Positions 13,180-26,001 of a stretch of DNA of 64,000 bases are shown here, one piece after another. Below the pieces are notes generated by a model. That model searched no databases. It was not told where the DNA came from and saw only the letters and a program-made list of their open reading frames with translations. Location: the NCBI GenBank assembly GCA_963693365.1, contig CAVNZM010000003.1, positions 6,944,001 to 7,008,000 of the forward strand. Direction: 5' to 3'. A program made the position numbers and the translations under genes. The stretch is from Amoebidium appalachense. Its lineage: Eukaryota; Ichthyosporea. Positions within the stretch are counted from its first letter, which is position 1. Every line of letters begins with the position of its first letter.

Positions 13180-14573
13180 AGAGGGAGAGAGAGAGAAAAG
13201 GGGGGGGGGAGGGGAGGGGGAGGGGGGTCTTAGGGATGCTGCAGAATCGTTAGATATTAGATAAATCGTACCAATACGATCATTCTCTCTCATATACATA
13301 CATACATATATATATATATATATGGGGGGGGGGGGGGGGGGGGGGTCGTACGCAATCTTTGCCGGGTGGAAGAGCAGCAGGGGAACGACCGGGGAGTCAT
13401 CAGAGCCGTAGATGATGAACCCCATCTCCAGGCACTGTGTGTGTGTGTGAGTGTGTGTGTGCGCGCGTGCGCGTGAGCAAGTGAGTGGGTGGGGGTTTAT
13501 GTGTGTGTGTGTGTGTGTATGTGTGTGTCTCTGTGTGTGTGTAGGGAGGGGGGCGGGAGGGGGGAGGCGGAGTGTAGGTGAGTGGGTGGATGCGTGGGTG
13601 GGTGAATGGATGGGTGTGTGTGTGGGTGGGGGGAAGTGGGTAAGTGAGTGAATGTGTGCACCATTTTTTTTTTTTTTTTTGGGGGGGGGGGGGTGGTGGT
13701 GGTGATGTATGCGTTAGAGGGTTCTAAATATGGAGGAGACAACAAAGAGCAACAACAAAACGTCACAAAAGTGGGAAACCCAAATTCAAACAATTTAAGC
13801 GTGCAGGCAGAGGACACTTGAACAGAGCCCATCATCAGGGGGTTCCTATGCCTCCACAAAAGCATGGGTTTCGACTCTTTAAACTCGGGGGAGGAAAAAG
13901 GTGATGCGATTGAGGCTCGTACTCAGTAAGAAACACGAGCCCAGAACGGGAACACACACATAAGGCAAGGGGTGGGGGAGAGAGAGAGAGAGAGAGAGGG
14001 GGAGGGGGGGGGGTAGCCAATTGAATAGCCCATACAACTTCATTTGTTTCCTAATTCTTTGCAAGCAAATATCAGCCCCAAGTCACAACCAGGAGGTGCA
14101 GCAAAGAGACAGTGCACATACCTTCCTGCGGAAATAGCGTGTGTTCTCGTGGATCTGACGGATACGCCGTTCACCTGCGCACAAATCAAGCCATCAGCCT
14201 TATGCTCGGTAGTTTATCCCTCCACATGCGCACAAACCCACCGACTCATCAACCAAATATGCACGCACACACACGCGAGCGCACGCACACACCGGTGCGC
14301 ACATGCATACACATACACACACACTGCCTCAGCCATTGCAGTCTCAGGTGCACACCCCTGCCCTCGTTCCCTCACACCCAAACACCCACAACCCACAGAC
14401 GACCGCGCTGTTTCCTGGTTCAACCTTTGGCCGTGCAAATCCCCCATCGAAAAAACACATCTCGCACCGTAACCCCCCCCCCCCTCCCCCCCCCCTCTTC
14501 CCCCGGGGTCATAATAAGGGAAAGAAAGAAACAAACAAGAAAAAACGAAAACCAAAGTAATGGGCGCCAAAGG

Positions 14574-14646
<73 letters not shown>

Positions 14647-14774
14647 TGTGTTGGGGGCGGGCGGGCGGGGGGCGGGGGGGAGGCGAGGACACAACCAGGG
14701 ATCCAGGCACAGGGCTCATTATAAGCTTTGATAATGATGCAGAAAAATGCCAACCATCCCGCTCCTAGTCCCCC

Positions 14775-14812
<38 letters not shown>

Positions 14813-15378
14813 CACACACCCACGCACGCGCCCACACCCCCTCACGCACGTACCCTCTCCCCTGTCCCAGTCCCCGGCTATGATGGCCATGGAGGCCATG
14901 ACCTGTGCAGCCACAGGGGGGGCCATGGAGGGCGCATAGATGGACGAGTGGCACTTGGCCCGGATGGATAAGATCATGTCCTGGGTGATATAAGTGGGTC
15001 AGATATATAAATGGATAGATAGGATCATGTCCTGGGTGATTTAAGTGGGTCAGATATATAAATGGATAGATAGGATCATGTCCTGGGTGCAATGCGTCAG
15101 ATGGGCGGCTGGCAGCATGCAGGCAATACGTCAGATGGGTAGCAGGGGGGGGAGCAGGCACACACCACCATGGAGTAAAAAAAAGGCAGGGCCGTGAAGA
15201 AATAAAATGCTCCTAATCATAGCCCCCCCCGTTGGTGGGGTTGGGGGTTGGAGGGTGAAGGTGCTGCCATTTCAAAATTTTACACTTGCGCCCATTGCGG
15301 GTTAGAGAAACGAGCTGACCAAGTCCCTCCCCCCTCCTCCCGGAGGCAACACACACAGACACGCACACAGACACACAT

Positions 15379-15442
<64 letters not shown>

Positions 15443-15767
15443 AGCCCCACATCCACACACCACACGCACACATGCACAACAGCCCCCCCCCCCCCCCAAA
15501 ACCCGCTCACCCCTACCTTGCTAGCCGCAATGTAACCACCAGCGGCACCAAAAGACTTGGTGAATGTGCCCATCATGATGTCGACATCAGCTGGATCCAC
15601 CCCCCAGTACTCCGTCACCCCCCTGCCCGTAGGCCCCATGGCGCCAATGCTGTGGGCCTCATCCAGATACAGGTAGGCCTTGTACTTCTTCTTTAATGCC
15701 ACTATCTCACGCAGTAGGCAGGTGGTCCCCTCCATGGAGTACAGGCCCTCAACTACAATCAGAATCT

Positions 15768-15825
<58 letters not shown>

Positions 15826-16993
15826 GTGTAGGGGAGGAGGGGTGGGGGTTAGCATGTGTTCAGAGGCCGAAGTACACACCAACGATGGACAACACAGTGC
15901 AGACTGCAGAACACACAAAGATGCATGACAACAGAACCCATCCTCGGGCAAGTGTAAGCCATCCCCACTACCCGAGTCTCCACTCCGGGGGGGGGGGGGG
16001 GGGGGGGGGGGGGGATTGGGTGTTCAGTGGCACACATCAGGGAGACATGAAGTACTGAGACAGTGTGACATACAGTGTAAAGATGATCAGAGATATAGTC
16101 CGTCATTTGTCCCTCAGCTACGTTTTGTTTGCCATCACGTTTTGGTGCCTATCCTATGTCCTGCGTGCATTCATACCCATTCAACTCCTCGTGTTATCGT
16201 GCAGAGACCCCCCCCCCCCCCCCCAAAAAAAAAAAAAAAAAAAAAAAAAAAAACATGTCTTACCTTCTTGTAGGGGCGGTGTGTGCGGGGCTGACCCTCA
16301 GCCACGGCCCTCCTGAGCAGATACTCGAGATTCTTCATGTCTGCAGAACAAATAAATCACTAACCGAGCATACACGGGGATTAAGGGGGGCTACGGACTA
16401 ATACGTGTCTGGACATACAGGACTCACCTAAAAACACACTGCTTCTACTAGCACACCCGATCAGACGCAGTTCGAGTAACCATAACCAGTCCATTAGAGC
16501 ATGTGCACAGGCAGCCAAAACCCCCAGTCAAGACCCCCCTCCCCACCCCACACCTACACAAACGAACCGACCCCCTCCCCCCCCAAAAATAAAAATAAAA
16601 ATAATTTAAAATATTGAGAAGAAAGGCAAAACGGCAGAAAGAAAGAGAAGAAAAGAAGGTAAAGGGCAACGACAGAGCAGCCCTATACAGCAGCTCCCCC
16701 CCCCCCCCCCCCCCCCAAAAGCACACACATATCCCCCACCCACCCATAAACCCCACCCCACCTACACCCACATACCGTTGTGTTGGAAGACCTGGATGCG
16801 TGCCCCCGACACCCTAGCGCCCAACACCAGGGAGCTGTGGTTGTACGAGTCGCTGAGGATCAGGCAGCCCTTGTCCACCAGGCACGGGATGGTCGTACTG
16901 TTGGTGGCAAACCCCATGCCCACTACCATGGCTGCCTCCTGTAAAGTCACGGTGATGGGCGTTGGTGAGTACGCGGTGAGGCCATATGTCAGA

Positions 16994-17024
<31 letters not shown>

Positions 17025-17369
17025 CACACACCTCCTCCTGCCATGCATATGCCCACAGCATGCACACACACACAGACAAGCATACGCCCACAGCACGTGC
17101 AGGCATATACATTGATTTGTCCTCAACGCACAGCCATCTCAATACCAGCCCCCCCGTTCACCGATAGCGCCTAAGTGCCGCCCCATACCGCCACCCCTCT
17201 GTCTAAGATGCACACATCCACTTGTTGTGCACGTGAGCACACACCCTCCTCACATTCAGCCCACACCCCCACCTCACCTCTCATGAAACCAACTGCCAGA
17301 GGTTGATTAAGTCACAACCCATATCCTCTAACGTACAACCAAATAACTGTCCATCCAGCCCACCACCTA

Positions 17370-17414
<45 letters not shown>

Positions 17415-18462
17415 ACATACACACACACGCAAGCACCCACCCCCCCACACACGCATCCAAACACACACACACACACAGACACACGAGGGCACGCCCACGC
17501 CCACGCACACACACACACACACCCGCGCACCCATGCACTCACACACACACACGCACACACCCCCACACCCCCCCACCCCCACCCACACACACACAGACAC
17601 CCACCCACGCACACGCACCTTGCCGACAAAGTCAGCCACCCTCTGCTCACAGTCCACCAGCAGTTGGTATGTGCCCATCTCCATAGAGGGGCTGCCGGCC
17701 GTGGCCTGAAAGGGATACCCTTGGTCAGGTGGAACACAAAGGAACCCGGTGGAAGGGTGCTTACACACGTGCATGAGTGTGCATGTGCATGGGGGTTATG
17801 CATGTGCATGGGGGTGCACAGATGGGTGTGCATGGGCATGTGTGTGCACATGTGTATGGGCGTGCACAAGGACAGGGGTAACGCAGAGCAGCCATGCAGA
17901 TGCATATGCTCCACCCCAATGATGAGTCTAATAGTCATGTGGTCTCTTCGATTGCCTGTGCAATCCCATGGCCAAAGCACCGTTGTCGATGCCTAGGAAG
18001 GGGGGGGGGGGGGGGGGGGGGGGGGGAATTCAAGTGTCTCCCCCCCCCCCCCCCGCCTCTTCCCTTGCCTAGTTCACTACCAACATGCATGCAGTGTTGT
18101 GAAGGGGCGCAACCACAGGCATGCACGTGCACACAGGCATGCACGTGCACACAGGCATGCACGGGCACACAGGCATGCACGGGCACACAGGCATGCACGG
18201 GCACGTACCCCGTACTCCTCGAGGATCTTGATGGCATAGTCTGCGCATGTGCCTGTGCTGTCGGCAAAGCCCAGGTAGTTGTATGAGCCCAAGTTGAGCG
18301 CACGGGTCGTGGTGTCCTGCATCCTGGAAGCACAGCCTGTAAGAAGTACACACCATGCTTTCTCTACTCCCCCCCCCCCCCCCAAAACCGACAACACACA
18401 CACACAAAACAAGTGCACAGACAGAGGTACCGACACCGACACCGACACTAATACCGGCACAT

Positions 18463-18504
<42 letters not shown>

Positions 18505-18673
18505 CGTGGAACAGAAAATGAAACGGTATGGTTGCACGGCAAGGGTGTGCGGCATCAGCCACCACCCCAACACAACGGACAGCACGGGGTCGTGTCTGCA
18601 TGTATGCATGTCTGTACATGAGTGCGTGCGTGTGTGTGTGTGTGTGTGTGTGTGTATGACTGTGTGTGTGTGC

Positions 18674-18714
<41 letters not shown>

Positions 18715-18729
18715 ACTGTGTGTGTGTGC

Positions 18730-18780
<51 letters not shown>

Positions 18781-18793
18781 ACCGTGTGTGTGC

Positions 18794-18832
<39 letters not shown>

Positions 18833-20688
18833 GGCACGCACATGCATGCGTGTGTGCATGGTGTGTTTCTTCCATCCCTTTTTATTGGGTACTTCTTTTC
18901 GGCCGATTAATTGTCTCCATTCCAGCACATCCGGGTCAAGCCAATTGCTCAGCCTATAAATCAATTTTCAGAACTGCAATCTCCTTCCTAACGATTTATC
19001 ATTATTTACCGTTTCTTTCTTTCTTTTTTTCTCTTTTCGTTTTCTTTTTTGTTGTATCATGGCGCATCTATACCTTGCTACCGGCAAAATGATGGTGCAC
19101 AGCTAATGCGCAGCACACCGATCATATAGCTAGAATCCCATCTGACACGGCCCAAAAGTCCAAAAGAAATACCCTATAAATGCTTTCCTTTTTGCCGGCT
19201 GTAGAGGACAGGGGGAGGGGGAAGGGGGGGGGGGGGGGGGGGGGGGAGGGGGGGGGGAGGTAAAGAATGCATTCGAGATCACAAAGTACAGTCTCAGATC
19301 TACGACATACAAAACACACCAGAAAGAAGGAGGGAGAGGGGGGGAGGGGGGGTGTCTCTCTACTTGAAGGTCCAGTTGTAGTCGTCTGATGTGCGGTCCA
19401 GCAGCTCAAAATAGCCCCCAGGCACGCCCGTGATGGGCCTGTTCCAACAGTCCCTAATGCGCCTATAGAGGTTGCGCGTGTAAAACGACTCAAAGTCCGC
19501 ATACAGAGGCACAAACCCCTGTGTGTGTGTGTGTGTAAGGGGAAACAAGGGAAGGGGGGGGGAGGTGGGTGACTTGAGCATGTGCATGTATGTGTTGTTT
19601 GTGTCCTTATTTGGGCGGATGGGTGTGCATGTGCGGGCGTGCAGACCGTGTACGTGGGTGTGTGGTTGGATGGGTACGTGCACACTCGGATGTATGTGTG
19701 TGTGTCTGTATTGTGTGCCCATGTGATGTGTGTACAATATACGTGCAGGCATGTGTACTTCTTACGTTTGTGTGTGCGTGTGCCTCTACACATGCGTGCT
19801 TAACGTACTTGCCTCTAAGGTGGACGGCAGGTGTGTGATATGCAGGCGTATTATACTGTGCGTTTGTGGGTTGGAGTATTTACGTGTGGATTTATGACCG
19901 TATGTATGTGTCCATATGTATTTATGCGCGTGTGCGTGCACACAAGTCGACATGTGCACGTAAAAGTGTGTTTGTGTGTGCGTGTGTCTGTGCATGTGTG
20001 TGCCAACCAGACTAGTGTCTGTGCTTGTGTGCTTGCCCATGCAGTGTTCGGGCACGTTTGTGTGTGTATGTGTGTGTGTGTGTGTGTACGTGTGTGTGTA
20101 TATGTGTGCCGTTACCCGGCAAGCATCCGAGCTTGTGTCCGCATATATGTGTGTGTTGTGCGTGTGCGGGTGTGTCCACACACTAACACAGTGAACTCGC
20201 ATCCTTATGTTCTGCTCCGTTATCCCAGCAACCCTCATCCCCAGGCCTCGTAACTACCCCCCCCTGCCTCCCCCTCCCCCTAAATCCCATCCAGCGTGCC
20301 TCTTCCCCCATCCTTCCCAACCCAAACCCCGCTCTCACCCTCAACCCACTTTCCGCTCATTTAACGGTCCATTCCTTCCACTCCCTCCATCCGCACATCC
20401 CCCCCCCGCCCCCTCTCCCCCTTCCGCACGTACCTTGTTCCCCTTCTCCCGGGGCACCTTTGAGCTCTCCAGGCCATAGCGTCTCATCAGGTCCCTTGCG
20501 TGGCCAAAGACTATCAGCACTGCGTAGGACAGATATGTCCACACGGCCACCCATATCGTGGGCTCTTCAAACTCGTCATGTTGGGCACCAAATATCGGTG
20601 GCTCCGGCTCGTATGTCTGTGCGGATCGGGTGTTGCGTAAGGGGGCAGCAGACAACGTGAAGCATAGCAAAAAAGTGTTGAACAACAT
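10260..20688 (-). CDS. SPTLC2: serine palmitoyltransferase catalytic subunit (LCB2/SPTLC2), 12 exons, complete copy
   Basis: This is a PLP enzyme of the ER membrane that condenses L-serine with palmitoyl-CoA, the first step of sphingolipid synthesis, as a dimer with LCB1. Minus-strand exons 1-12: 20434-20688, 19364-19518, 18209-18323, 17619-17705, 16776-16938, 16264-16340, 15517-15765, 14854-14980, 14122-14174, 13352-13434, 11058-11170, 10260-10366. Phases agree at every GT-AG junction and give 527 aa, a normal length. A hydrophobic segment lies at about residues 45-62. [23 protein letters not shown] (PLP aspartate ~319) and [12 protein letters not shown] (Schiff-base lysine ~354) are present, as are [12 protein letters not shown] and [15 protein letters not shown]1 lacks the lysine, so this is LCB2. 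The first ~24 residues are unlike the family, so the exact start is less certain. Exons 1-11 lie in a duplicated block; exon 12 is single-copy. Confidence 0.95.
12273..12487 (-). repeat. intronic repeat element, long form (SPTLC2 intron 10, sense orientation)
   Basis: This 215-nt segment is nearly identical, in reverse complement, to 23625-23840 in WRAP53 intron 1, with only a handful of substitutions and one indel. Similarity stops at a G/C homopolymer on one side and just after GATC on the other. On the minus strand it reads in the sense direction of SPTLC2. Duplicated copies lie near 27190-27404 and 32462-32677. Confidence 0.85.
13823..13890 (-). repeat. intronic repeat element, diverged short form (SPTLC2 intron 9)
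   Basis: On the minus strand it shows GTCGAAACCC and TGATGATGGGCTCTG, matching the core of the long element. It is in the sense orientation of SPTLC2. Copies recur in the duplications near 28745-28812 and 34017-34084. Confidence 0.6.
14981..15082 (-). repeat. tandem triplication of the exon 8 acceptor of SPTLC2 (51-nt unit)
   Basis: On the minus strand the acceptor CACCCAG followed by GACATGATC occurs three times at 51-nt spacing, with exon-like starts at 15082, 15031 and 14980. Only the last continues into the conserved exon ([10 protein letters not shown]). The upstream two continue into CATTTATATATCTGA, giving an in-frame stop after 10 codons. The unit spans intron end plus about 19 nt of exon. 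The same structure is present in copies 2 and 3. Confidence 0.9.
15934..15990 (-). repeat. intronic repeat element, diverged short form (SPTLC2 intron 6)
   Basis: On the minus strand GGAGACTCGGGTAGTGG and GAGGATGGGTTCTG match the core of the long element in order and orientation, sense to SPTLC2. A G-run adjoins one side. The same piece is present in copies 2 and 3. Confidence 0.55.
18115..18204 (-). repeat. five 18-nt units starting at intron position +5 (SPTLC2 intron 3)
   Basis: The plus-strand unit is ACAGGCATGCACGTGCAC or ACAGGCATGCACGGGCAC, repeated five times. On the sense (minus) strand the donor GTAC of exon 3 is followed at once by the array, and every unit again begins with GTGC. 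The array recurs in copy 3 near 38293-38382. Confidence 0.9.
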
Positions 20689-21820
20689 CTTGTGGTTTCA
20701 ATAGGAACATCACACCCAACATCCACGAAACGCTGTGTAGATCTTTTTATTGACCTAGATGGGCTGTGTGGATGCTAAGGTGAGTGTGTTAGGGTGCTGC
20801 TCACTGCTTAGATCCACTACGCGCATGCGAGACACCCTGCACACACACGAACAGGATTGCACCCACACACAGCAAAATAAGTCTCTATTTATGTATAGAT
20901 TATATCCTCGGCTGGGGCTGCGTTTTCTTCCGCCGTGCCTACCCCACAGTGCTAGTGCTGTGTGCTGTTTACACGCTGGCACAAACTAACCCCCAGCAGG
21001 CACAGTCACAGCCCGACACCCCGCTTCCTCGCGTCGTCGCGTATCCATCTATAACCGTGCCTGGTCCCCTGCCTAGACATCATCCGTTGCAAGGCCAATA
21101 TGCGTGCTTGCTCGCAGAGCCAAAGTGTATCTGTGGTCCCAATACCAAAACAACAACCACACTACCTTTCTCACAACAGGCTTAGAGTGCCCGTTCAGCT
21201 GAACAGTTGGCGCGCCCATTCTCGCGTCCGAACACATTGCTTTACAGTATAGAGGCCAAGAGGTACCCTAACCTAAACTCTGCAAAAAACACTCCCCTCC
21301 CCAGCACACCATCATCAAAACATCTGCTTTTTTCTGTGAAACCGTCACTTTTGTAACTGCAACGATAACACGCGCACGGGGGGAGGAAAAAAGCGATGCG
21401 AGTGGCGCGAACCCTATCGACCCAATCACAGGCGACCTATATGGCCAATACAACATGCGTGACACATTATAAAAGCTTTACTAACTACAATCTTTAAATC
21501 CTGACGTTAAATTGCATACGACATAAAGACGCCATTTATTCAATAATATATCTGTTTTATAAATTCGTGATATGACGGTTATTATAACATTCCTTCATTC
21601 GTCCGGCTTATGATGTCGCAAACACTGTGCATGCAGCTGGGGGGGCCCCTGCGCTGGAGTTCAGCCAGCGACTTGGGGGTATCATAACTGCGCGAACATT
21701 CGTCTAATTAGAAACCAGCAGATGCATAGGCCAAATATCCAAATGACGGAGGGTAAAGCTTTCAACAACAGAAAATAAGTCAGTAGGTAGCAAAGTAAGG
21801 GCTTAGGGTAATGGTCTGCA
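20689..21820. promoter_or_regulatory. divergent promoter region between SPTLC2 and WRAP53 (copy 1)
   Basis: This 1.1-kb interval separates the two start codons and contains no gene. It is largely free of microsatellites, unlike its surroundings. AT-rich sequence at about 21465-21600 includes ATTATAAAAG near 21468. Being the only space between head-to-head starts, it must hold both promoters. It is duplicated at 40870-42002. Confidence 0.55.
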
Positions 21821-22434
21821 ATGGATTCGGAGCCAAGCGATCATGGCGGGGGCACGAAACGAACACACACGGAGGAGGAGGGGGAGGTAGTGAAGATGGC
21901 CCGCACAGAAAACACAACCCAGCTGTCCGCTCTGGAGGCCGCTATGGCTAGCTTTGTGGCCGAAACAGTTGGGGAGAGTGTAGAAACAACGAATCTTGAC
22001 GGCGATGGAGGCGGGGTAGATGCAAGCGCAGAAACGGGTGTGAGGGCGGAGGGGGAGGGAGTAGAGGTAAACGCTGAGGTTGCTGTGGAAAGGGAAGACG
22101 TAGGTGGGGTTCACGTGGAAGAGGTGGTGGCAGAGGGACAGGCGGTGACGGAGAGCACAGAGGCAGCTGCGGAGGTGCAAGTAGAGGAGCACGTGCAGGC
22201 CCAGGTACTATGGTGGTGTGCTGGACCTCCCAGCTGCCTAGCCCAATTGCAGATGTTTTTTCATCTTGCTGCTCCCTCCCGCCAAAATCTTGTTCTTTTT
22301 CTTTTCTCTTTGCACCGCGCTTTGACCATGCGAATATCACTCTCTTTTTGCCATGTCATTCCGCGCCCTCTCTTTTCCAACATTAATTGTCATGCCCAAT
22401 ACCCCTGCCAATACAATACCCCTCCTGCCCTTCC

Positions 22435-23168
<734 letters not shown>

Positions 23169-23624
23169 CCCCCCCCTACCCCTCCTCTCTCTTTCCCCGC
23201 ATTTTTATCCCCCCCTTCCCCCGTCCCCGGCCTCCCCGACCCACCGTACGTTCGCATGTTCACACGCACACTCTTCACTTCTTTAATTTTCTTGAACGGC
23301 ATTTTATATCCCTCATCTTTTATTTACTCTCTGGTACCTTTGGCGTTGTGTGTAGGCACTATCATCCTCAACTGGCGCGTTTACTTAAACTTAACCTATA
23401 TCCCCCCCCCGTCCCCCCGGGGGCCGTCAACTCACCACCACCACCGCCTTTCCTTTTTTTTTTTTTTTTTTTCCTTCTTTTTTCCCCCCCCTTCCTCTAT
23501 GCGTCCCGTTCTCTCTCTCCTGCCTTAACCCCCTTGGGTACTATTGGCCGTGGCACACACCTTCTCTTATTCATTTACATGATATGGAAATCTCACCAGC
23601 AAACCCCCCCCCCCCCCCCCCCCC

Positions 23625-23840
23625 GATCAAGACGGGTGACCTACCCATGTTCAAGTGAAACAGTATCTGAGTTGGGTTTCGTTAACGAGGTGAATAGGTC
23701 GAAACTCGGGTACTGTGGATGACGTGGGCCCCCCTGAGGATGGGCTCTGCTTATTATGCATACTCTTTATGTATGGCTTGCATCCTGCATCGTGTTATCC
23801 GTTTGTTCTTGTGTACTTCGTACTTTTTGACGCATTCAAC
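23625..23840 (+). repeat. intronic repeat element, long form (WRAP53 intron 1, sense orientation)
   Basis: The 216-nt partner of 12273-12487 lies in opposite scaffold orientation, which makes it sense to WRAP53. It contains GTCGAAACTCGGGTACTGTG and GAGGATGGGCTCTGCTTAT. It is flanked by C homopolymers on both sides and is duplicated near 43796-44010. Confidence 0.85.
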
Positions 23841-24474
23841 CCCCCCCCCCCCCCCCCACACACACCTACCCACCCGCCCACTTACACATCCACCCGCCCA
23901 CCCACCCGCCCACCCCACTTACCCTCCCCTACCTCCCACCCCTCCACCCACCCACAGATCTTCTTTCCCAGCTACAGCTTCGACACACCTCCACGGCTAC
24001 TATTTGAGGCCAACATTGGTTGTGACGTCACGGCACATGGCCACCTGCCAAAACAGGAAGGTTGCTCCCGGCCTGCAAATAACTTCTGGAAAGGTTCGTG
24101 CTTGTGGCTGTGATATGTTGGATCGGGGATGGAGGGGGGGAGGGGGGGAGGGGGGGGGAAGGTGGGGGGAAGTTGGGGAGGGGGGGGGGGGGGAGAAGGG
24201 TCTAAGAGGGGGGGGTGGGGGGGGGGGGGGGGGGGAGAGAGAGGGAGAGAGAAAGAGAGAGAGATAGAATGGGGGAGGGCTGCTAAGGTGCATGTAATGT
24301 GTGGTTGGATGCCCATTTGTGACATGAATACATCACCCAGTTGGGGCATCTTACCTGGACACTATATACTATCTTTCATTGTTGCCATATAAAAAATCCA
24401 GTGTGTTACAGAAAATTATGTTGCCAGTCGTCGTGTTGTTCATGTGGCTTGGGAGAGAAAAGACAATAATGCAG

Positions 24475-24962
24475 GGGTAGCAACAAAGACAATGGAAGGG
24501 AGGAAGGCAGATGCATAGAAGCGACGAAGAAAGAATGGAGGGGGGGAAGGCAGATGCATAAAAGCGACGAAGAAAGAATGGAAGGGGGGAAGGCAGATGC
24601 ATAGAAGCGTCGAAGAAAGAGTGGAAGGGGGGAAGGCAGATGCATAGAAGCAACGAAGAAAGAGTGGAAGGGGGGAAGGCAGATACATAGAAGCGTCGAA
24701 GAAAGAGTGGAAGGGGGGAAGGCAGATGCATAGAAGCGACGAAGAAAGAGTGGAAGGGGGGAAGGCAGATGCATAGAAGCGTCGAAGAAAGAGTGGAAGG
24801 GGGGAAGGCAGATGCATAGAAGCAACGAAGAAAGAATGGAAGGGGGGAAGGCAGATGCATTGAAGCAACGAGAAAGAATGGAAGGGGGGAAGGCAGATGC
24901 ATAGAAGCGACGAAGAAAGAATGGAAGGGGGGAATGCAGTTGCATTGAAGCCACAAGACAGA
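24475..24962. repeat. 43-bp minisatellite in WRAP53 intron 2
   Basis: About eleven units of a 43-bp repeat (core GGCAGATGCATAGAAGCG, then GAAGAAAGAATGG) run to within about 40 nt of the exon 3 acceptor. The last, degenerate unit reads GGCAGATACTAACGTG and carries a branch-point-like ACTAAC. The duplicate is at about 44636-45123. Confidence 0.92.
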
Positions 24963-25124
24963 ATGAAAGGGGGACAGGCAGATACTAACGTGATCTTGAG
25001 CAGGGGCACGATGGGCACCCGATGGCACGTGCCTGCTGGGGTGGGCCGAGGATAAGATGCTGCGGGTGCTTGCCATGCCACAAGATTGGGATTACACACG
25101 CACAGACACGTAGGTGGCAAGAGG

Positions 25125-25170
25125 ATGGGCTCTGCTCAGTATGCATACTTGTTGGTTGTGCTTGCAGAAT
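25125..25170 (+). repeat. intronic repeat element, 3' fragment (WRAP53 intron 3)
   Basis: GAGGATGGGCTCTGCT followed by GTATGCATAC matches the end of the long element in the sense orientation of WRAP53. It starts about 15 nt after the exon 3 donor. The duplicate is at about 45286-45331. Confidence 0.6.
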
Positions 25171-25744
25171 ATTTTGTCGTGCGTTGTGTATGTGAACTGC
25201 ATACCCTTTGACATATCCCCCCTCCCTCCCTCCCCGTCCTGCCCTCCTTCTCTCTTGCCTCCAGTTGCTCTTCTTTCTAGACGTCATGTTTTTAATCCCG
25301 AAATGGAAATTCTTGACTTTAGTTCCTTTTTCTCTTCCCTTCCCCCCCGTTTTACTCTCTCTCTCTCTCTGTTTCTCTCTCTTCCGGCATCCCCCCCCCC
25401 CCCCCCCCCCCCCTCCCCCTGCCTCCCCCTCCCCCCTCCCCCCCCCCCCCCCCCCCCCCCCAAGTCCACCACTAACCACAGTGTATCTGGGCATGCACGT
25501 GCAGGGGCACACTCACAGCACGTGCACACATGTGTGAGGGAGAGACCATCTACGACGCCTGCTGGTACCCCCTCATGAGTGCATATGACCCGGCTACGGT
25601 GTGTGTGCTGGCCGCCACAAGGGACCACCCCATCCACCTGTGGGATGTCTACGAGCAAGGTGGTGGCCCTGCATGCATGCACACAAATAGTTTGATATTA
25701 GCATTGAATACGCCACACTCCTAGTATCACTGCAGCACACCACA

Positions 25745-26001
25745 CTACCATTAGCATTGGTTACATACCGCCCTACTGTTATCATTGAGACTAATGCCGC
25801 CCTACTGCTATTATTGACCGTACACCACCCTACTGTTATCATTGAGACTATGCCGCCCTACTGCTATTATTGACCGTACACCACCCTACTGTTATCATTG
25901 AGACTATGCCGCCCTACTGCTATTATTGACCGTACACCACCCTACTGTTATCATTGAGACTATGCCGCCCTACTGCTATTATTGACCGTACACCACCCTA
26001 C
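25745..26001. repeat. 55-bp tandem array, short version, at the copy 1 / copy 2 breakpoint
   Basis: About four units alternate the half-repeats CCACCCTACTGTTATCATTG and CCGCCCTACTGCTATTATTG. The array stops abruptly at CCACCCTACTG, where SPTLC2 exon 11 sequence begins with a shared TG. Confidence 0.92.

Noticed and set aside
24369-25120. Minus-strand ORFs of 182-235 aa with repeated CLPPFHS / MHLPSPLP units
   Set aside because: They are translations of the 43-bp intronic minisatellite, open in all three frames because 43 is not a multiple of three, and they overlap WRAP53 exon 3 on the other strand.
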